Made by a program: the position numbers and the translations under genes. A DNA stretch of 64,000 nt, from positions 186,001-250,000 of the forward strand of contig VXBP01007152.1 of assembly GCA_013400115.1 (NCBI GenBank), given 5' to 3'. Every line of letters begins with the position of its first letter. The first letter of the stretch is position 1. This DNA comes from Rhinopomastus cyanomelas. Its lineage: Eukaryota > Chordata > Aves > Bucerotiformes > Rhinopomastidae. Shown here one piece after another: positions 59,365 to 64,000 of the stretch. The notes beneath the pieces were generated by a model. That model saw only the letters and a program-made list of their open reading frames with translations. It searched no databases and had not been told where the DNA came from.

Positions 59365-61542
59365 CTGTCAAAATAAGAGAGACAAATTGTTCTTTAATGA
59401 TCCTTATAATAAAGAGAGAAGATGTGATTGCAGTGAAAAGAGAAGATACTTTACCAAGGTTAATGGTCCCAGCTGCAGTCTGTGATTTTTATTTTTTAAG
59501 CTCTAAATCAACCTAAACAAAGTTTGTGGGTGAGTTTTTTGCACAAACTCAACTTTTACAGAAGAGATTCCTGCTGATACCAACACGCAGGAAGCATTTT
59601 ACTCAAGTTTAACTGGCTTTTCTTAAGCTTTTCAGTTGTCTAATGAGACTGAGTGGAGGGGTAAATGAAAGAGGAGGAGGAGAGCTCTGCAGTGTCTCTC
59701 TGCTTAGAAGCTGGCAGTTCTGTACTCAGGGCTGCTCACCCAAAGGGTGTCCCAGCACTCCCTGTCAGAGCCTGAGACAAGCTGAAACACCGAGGTCTAG
59801 TTCTGGACCTTTCCCTGACACAGCAGGTGGTTTTCTCCAGAACTAAGGAGCACAAACAGTGGTCTCTAACTGACGTCAAAGACTAAATCTGAAAATAAGG
59901 GGAAAATTCACCATTAAATGAAACATCACAGCAGGATTCCCGACAGCCACTGCAGCTAACCACTGATGAGCTTTCCTCAATCACTGTTTGCAGCAGAGCC
60001 GCAATCTTGAGGCGAAGCAATCACTCCAATCTCATTTAACTAATAAAAGCAATGCTTTTCTTCTCTGCTTTCCCCTGTCCTACAGGGATGTTGTAGAGGC
60101 CCCCCGTTTCACATTACCCTGATGGTGGTTAGGACATCCACGTTCCAGCTCTGCACTCCCCAGCAATCACACGTGTCCTGCCCTGCACAGCACGCAGTGG
60201 ATGTTCTTCATAACTAAACCATTTCTCTTCCCTCTGTGTTTGTGAAGGGAGGCTGGAAGTGGATAAACGCTGGAAAACACCCTGATTGATAAAATAATTG
60301 CTGTAGGTTAAGCCAAGCAAAGGAGGGCATCGTATCGACCGAAATCCAGCAGCAGGCAGGCACAGCATATCCTCGATAGCAGCGCTGCATCCCTAAGTGC
60401 GGCGATGCCCGAGACTCTATAAATACGCGTGCAGAGAAGCAGACGTGGGGATTGAAGTTTCTAGACAGAAAGGTGTTTAATCTTGAGTCAAATTCCATCA
60501 TTAACCTGGATTTCCATGCTTAAAAAAAGGTACCTTCCTTCATCTTGTTGTGAACAGAGGAGCGACATTCCTGACACACATCCCAAGACTACAAATTAAG
60601 TGTTTGTCTTCACTGTTCCCAGTGGTAACGGAGATCTCTCTCTTTCATTTTGTCGATGACTAGTGCTCTGTGGATTTTGTTTGATCTTTCTTGTATGTTA
60701 ATAAATGCAGGAGTTATGGGAGGCTCTGTGGGCTTTGGGTGCTCATTTTAACCAGCCGCTAATAGCACAAACGCAGCAAATAAAAACCAGATGAGAGGAA
60801 AGCAGACAATCACTTAGAAACACCAGTTCCAGCCATCACATCTGAAAACCCAGTTATGTTCTGGAGAAAATGTCAGCTCCAGCTCCCTGTTTGTTATTTC
60901 ACTGACTGACTGTTCTGGACTGGGCTGGTTTGCTTCCAAGTTAAAAGATGCTTCTACTTTCCTGAAACCTGTGGACAACCACGGACTCAACCTGGAATGT
61001 AAAGACTCAGAACCAAGCGGTCAGACTGTGCAGGTGAACACAATCTGTGTGCCCAGTGCTGCACAGGCCCCCACTGAAGGGGGTGACAACCAGCTGCGAC
61101 AGTAACTGAGGACCACCTGCTTTACACACTAAGAAGAAAGTGCATTGGGGTCAGAATTTTGAGGAGTGAGCCCCTACTTGTAATACGCTGACGGATGTTC
61201 ATACAAAGCTGGACTTCAGAGAGAGCTCTCATCCCCATCTGCTGGCTTCAGCTGGTGTTCAAGATAATTTGGCCTGGAAATTGCTCTTCGTGACTTGAGG
61301 AAGGACCTATCTCACTGAATTCTAATGCCACACCTACGTGGATGGGGAAACCCTGAAGACAAATGGAAACCTTTCCGGAACCCCCTTTCCTTTCCCGAGT
61401 GTTTCGGGTCACTTTTACCACAGGAGAGGACAAAAAACTCACAGGAACAACTTGGTGCCCAGATCCTCTGAGACACGGGAGCCGACGGAAAGGCCCTCTG
61501 AGAAACATAATGGTTTTGTCCCATTGGAAGACAATAAAGTAA

Positions 61543-61668
61543 CAGAATCACAGAGCATTAGGGATTGGAAGGGACCTTGAAAGATCATGTAGTCCAGTCC
61601 TCTCACCAGAGCAGGACCAAGTTGCACAGGAACATGTCCAGGAGGGTTTTAAATGTCTCCAGACAAGG
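61543..61668 (-). mobile_element. CR1 LINE 3'-end fragment in SLCO3A1 intron
   Basis: The reversed terminus CAGAATCACAGAGCATTAGG runs to AAATGTCTCCAGACAAGG, about 125 bp. An internal deletion removes the GATCACCTAGACC part between GAGCAGGACC and AAGTTGCAC. It has the same orientation as the gene. Confidence 0.92.
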
Positions 61669-62011
61669 GCATGGGCTTGTAGGAAAGAGCAGAGGCTATG
61701 CTAGGTCACATGGTGAACACCATCCAAAAAGACATTCACCATCACAAGTCCAAACCCCTTTGTCATTCCAGACATTTCCATTCCAAACCTCTGGCTCCAA
61801 CTGCTTGACTCTCTTCTCTGACAAACTACAGTAACACTTTTATGAGAAGATGCTGTTATGCTGCCCTCTCGCAGCAGAAGTCCTGTGAAATAAGATAACA
61901 CATCCAGGAGGATACCTGGAGAATTCAGTCTTGTTTCATGTTATTACAGTGAATATTAAAGGGATTCAATCATGTTTTACCTCTTGCTGCAGAGTGTTGC
62001 GCAAATTTCTG

Positions 62012-62024
62012 ATATATATATATA
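62012..62024. repeat. Short (AT)n run in SLCO3A1 intron
   Basis: Alternating AT for 13 bases. Confidence 0.8.
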
Positions 62025-63648
62025 CATATTTCATTGTAGAAACTGCAGGGCTGTAAAAAAATGCTGCTCCTGTCTTATTGAAATCTATGAGCTCTGATTG
62101 CACCTCCGGGTCTCGTATCTCCTGTATTTAATACTCTCCTTTGGTTCCAGAAGCAGCTATTATCACTCACGTCTTAAGTCAAAGCTTAAAGGTGAACCAA
62201 AAAGCTTTCAAAATAAATCTGTAAAGCTGCTCTCAAACCCCAAGTTGTTCAGGGCAAAGTCTGGACACCCTTGCTCAAGAACCAAAGTACCTTTCTCTTC
62301 ATTTGCCATGGGCTCAGGCTGCACTGCTGGTCTGCTTGAAGGGGATGTGTTGCCTTATTTAATGGGAATTCCTCAGTGACAGAACAACATCCACAGATGT
62401 GGGTTTAAATTCTTACTATGGCTTCTGGATTGGAAATATAACAAGGAGAAAAAAAACCTTTAAACTTAAGCCTCCATGTCTGAGCCCGGCTTCAGATTAA
62501 TTCAAGATGCCACTATCTCAGGAGGGTTTTTCCTCTTTTGGAAGGAAAAGAGAGAAAATCTCCCCCCTCAGGTACTTTTTCCTTTGGAAAAAACAACCCG
62601 GAGGCACCCTTCGTGGCTGCTGACACTCTGCATTCGGCCAGTGAAAGCTGAAGACAAGCCAAGCCCTGAGAGCAGCCCTGACGGCTGAAGAAAACGCTGT
62701 CTTGGCAAGACTCGGACCAGAGCTGACCCCAGTCAACCCAGATGCTTCCCTCTGAGCTATCTGAGCTCTGGGTAAGACTGAGCTTTCTGCATGACCGCAG
62801 TTCCTTCACCAAAAGCAATGAAAACCAGACTGGCTTTACAGTCAACTGGTCTGAGACCACCACGTTCCTTCCAGCTAAAGGGGAAGAAGGTGTTAGGAAA
62901 AAACCCGTAAATAAATGATGTTCCTTATTCCAGCGTTGGATTAAAGAAGTGAATTCCACCTCCACAATGTGCAGAAACCCTGTGCATGAGATGGACCCAC
63001 ATAATGATGGATCCAACAGGATCTTACTGTGAATTGCTCAAACATAGGATCTTTAAAGGAAGGCTCATCTCTTCCAAAGGGGGAAAACCCCTCCACACAG
63101 AAACTAGTAACAGCCCAGCATGCTCCTGTTAACTGGTACGTGAGAAGCACAGACTGGTCCAGAGGAAGCTCCCTGTGCATTTTAACGGGATATAACCCAC
63201 TGGAGGATACGAGGACTCAGCCTGCCTCATTTTGCCGTTTCCCTTTTGGAGAGACCCAAGGAAAAGGACACCAACCACCAGTTACCACTGGTCCTGTCCC
63301 TCAAAGGAGGACAGACACACACAAGCCTCTACTTGAGCAGTAATTCTGCACGCTGCTGACATGTTAATAACAGCTGTAGAGGAGGAACTGGCTGCACGGG
63401 AGCACGGCAGAAGCGGTCACTGCTCACGCATTTCCCTCCATTAGCACAATCTGGATGGCAGGAAAAGTGCCTGTAGGAGCCTTGATGTGACATCCTTCAC
63501 AGAGAGGGCTCGGACCCCATCGTGTGAGATCCTGCTCATGACAACCACAGCAGTGCATCGGTAGAAACAAACTTCTGCACACTAAAAATGCAGTTTTCCA
63601 GGGAGGAGGAAAGGATGGAGGAGAAAGAGGTAAAATGCTTGTACCTAC

Positions 63649-63713
63649 CTAGCAAACGGAGAAGCAGGAAAAGCACCCCCAAAGCATAAGACTTGAGTTC
63701 GGGGCTCACGGTT
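63649..63713 (-). CDS. SLCO3A1: SLCO3A1 penultimate coding exon (OATP3A1, TM11 region)
   Basis: This 65-bp exon encodes 21 full residues, starting TVSPELKSYALG and ending LLLRLL, with one base of a split codon at each end. It is the start of transmembrane helix 11 of the organic anion transporting polypeptide OATP3A1, a plasma-membrane carrier of prostaglandins, thyroid hormone and other organic anions (family knowledge). On the minus strand it is preceded by a pyrimidine-rich tract and AG (acceptor at 63715-63714) and followed by GTAGGTAC (donor from 63648). The last base G joins the GT at the start of the next exon to make a glycine codon, so the intron is phase 1. The joined reading gives the OATP signature around TM11. 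Earlier exons lie beyond 64000. Confidence 0.93.
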
Positions 63714-64000
63714 CTGTAGGGAGAAGGAAGGGAGACAGTGAAATCGATTCCTGTTGTTCTGCTTTGATTAACACAGCCCGTGGCCATTCTGTCCTGTCAG
63801 CCAGGATGCCACCTCCACCTCTTGAAAAAGCCATTAATGGAGTTTTTCTTCTCCCTTTGCCCGAACTGCCTACAGCCCCAAAAGTAATTGCATTGGCAAT
63901 AGGTTCTGGAACTTAGCTAAGTCATTAATAACAACAGCTAATCTTGTCACTGGGTGGGGAGAAATGAAATTCCCATCCCCCTAAATCACCATTTACAAGC
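63714..64000 (-). other. SLCO3A1: SLCO3A1 intron, 3' part
   Basis: This is the end of the intron upstream of the 65-bp exon. On the minus strand it finishes in a long pyrimidine tract (about 63714-63735) and CAG. No exon-like sequence is visible before the window ends. Confidence 0.8.

Larger units (their letters stand above)
59365..63648 (-). other. SLCO3A1: SLCO3A1 last intron
   Basis: This is the phase 1 intron of 4284 bp between the last two coding exons. It begins GTAGGT on the minus strand and ends with a T-rich stretch and TTTTGACAG. It holds one CR1 fragment (61543-61668) and a short TA-dinucleotide run (62012-62024). I see no further exon in it. The remaining sequence looks unique and moderately AT-rich. 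Confidence 0.9.

Overview
The window is vertebrate nuclear DNA from a bird. It carries at least 37 fragments of the CR1 (chicken repeat 1) LINE, by my count about 9.6 kb or 15% of the window. It also holds the last two coding exons of a recognisable vertebrate gene, with proper GT/AG splice sites. I see no bacterial, plasmid or phage features. The dominant CR1 family (3' end reading about 'ATCCCTAATGTTCTGTGATTCT' in pieces) is present in many similar copies. That CR1 load is well above what is usual for chicken or songbirds and recalls CR1-expanded lineages such as woodpeckers and relatives; this is an inference, not an identification.

Layout. From about 1 to 49,500 the window is intergenic. 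It is unique sequence broken by 5'-truncated CR1 copies in both orientations, two tandem repeats (an 18-bp minisatellite at 1468-2059 with an assembly gap, and a perfect 17-bp repeat at 37552-37642), and simple repeats. Several AT-rich blocks full of TAAT-type motifs could be conserved enhancers. From 49,570 to 58,984 lies the probable downstream/3' UTR territory of the gene at the right end. From 58,985 to 64,000 on the minus strand lie the two last coding exons of SLCO3A1 (organic anion transporter OATP3A1) and the introns around them. In other vertebrates the next gene downstream of SLCO3A1 is ST8SIA2 in the same orientation, so the left part of the window is probably the SLCO3A1-ST8SIA2 interval (inference from known synteny).

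Most notable signal. At 31338-31506 (minus) a tRNA-Lys-like segment, with mutations largely at former CpG sites, is followed after a short body by a CR1 3' tail. This is the architecture of a CR1-mobilised tRNA-derived SINE, which is rare in birds. Other points of interest are two clear nested CR1 insertions (36347-36450 and 48801-49057), a CR1 copy with an internal deletion that keeps reverse-transcriptase sequence (18344-19145), and a polyadenylation-site-like block at 49570-49800 far downstream of the SLCO3A1 stop codon.

No protein-coding gene other than SLCO3A1 could be supported. The remaining open frames are short, lie in repeats, or show no family resemblance.
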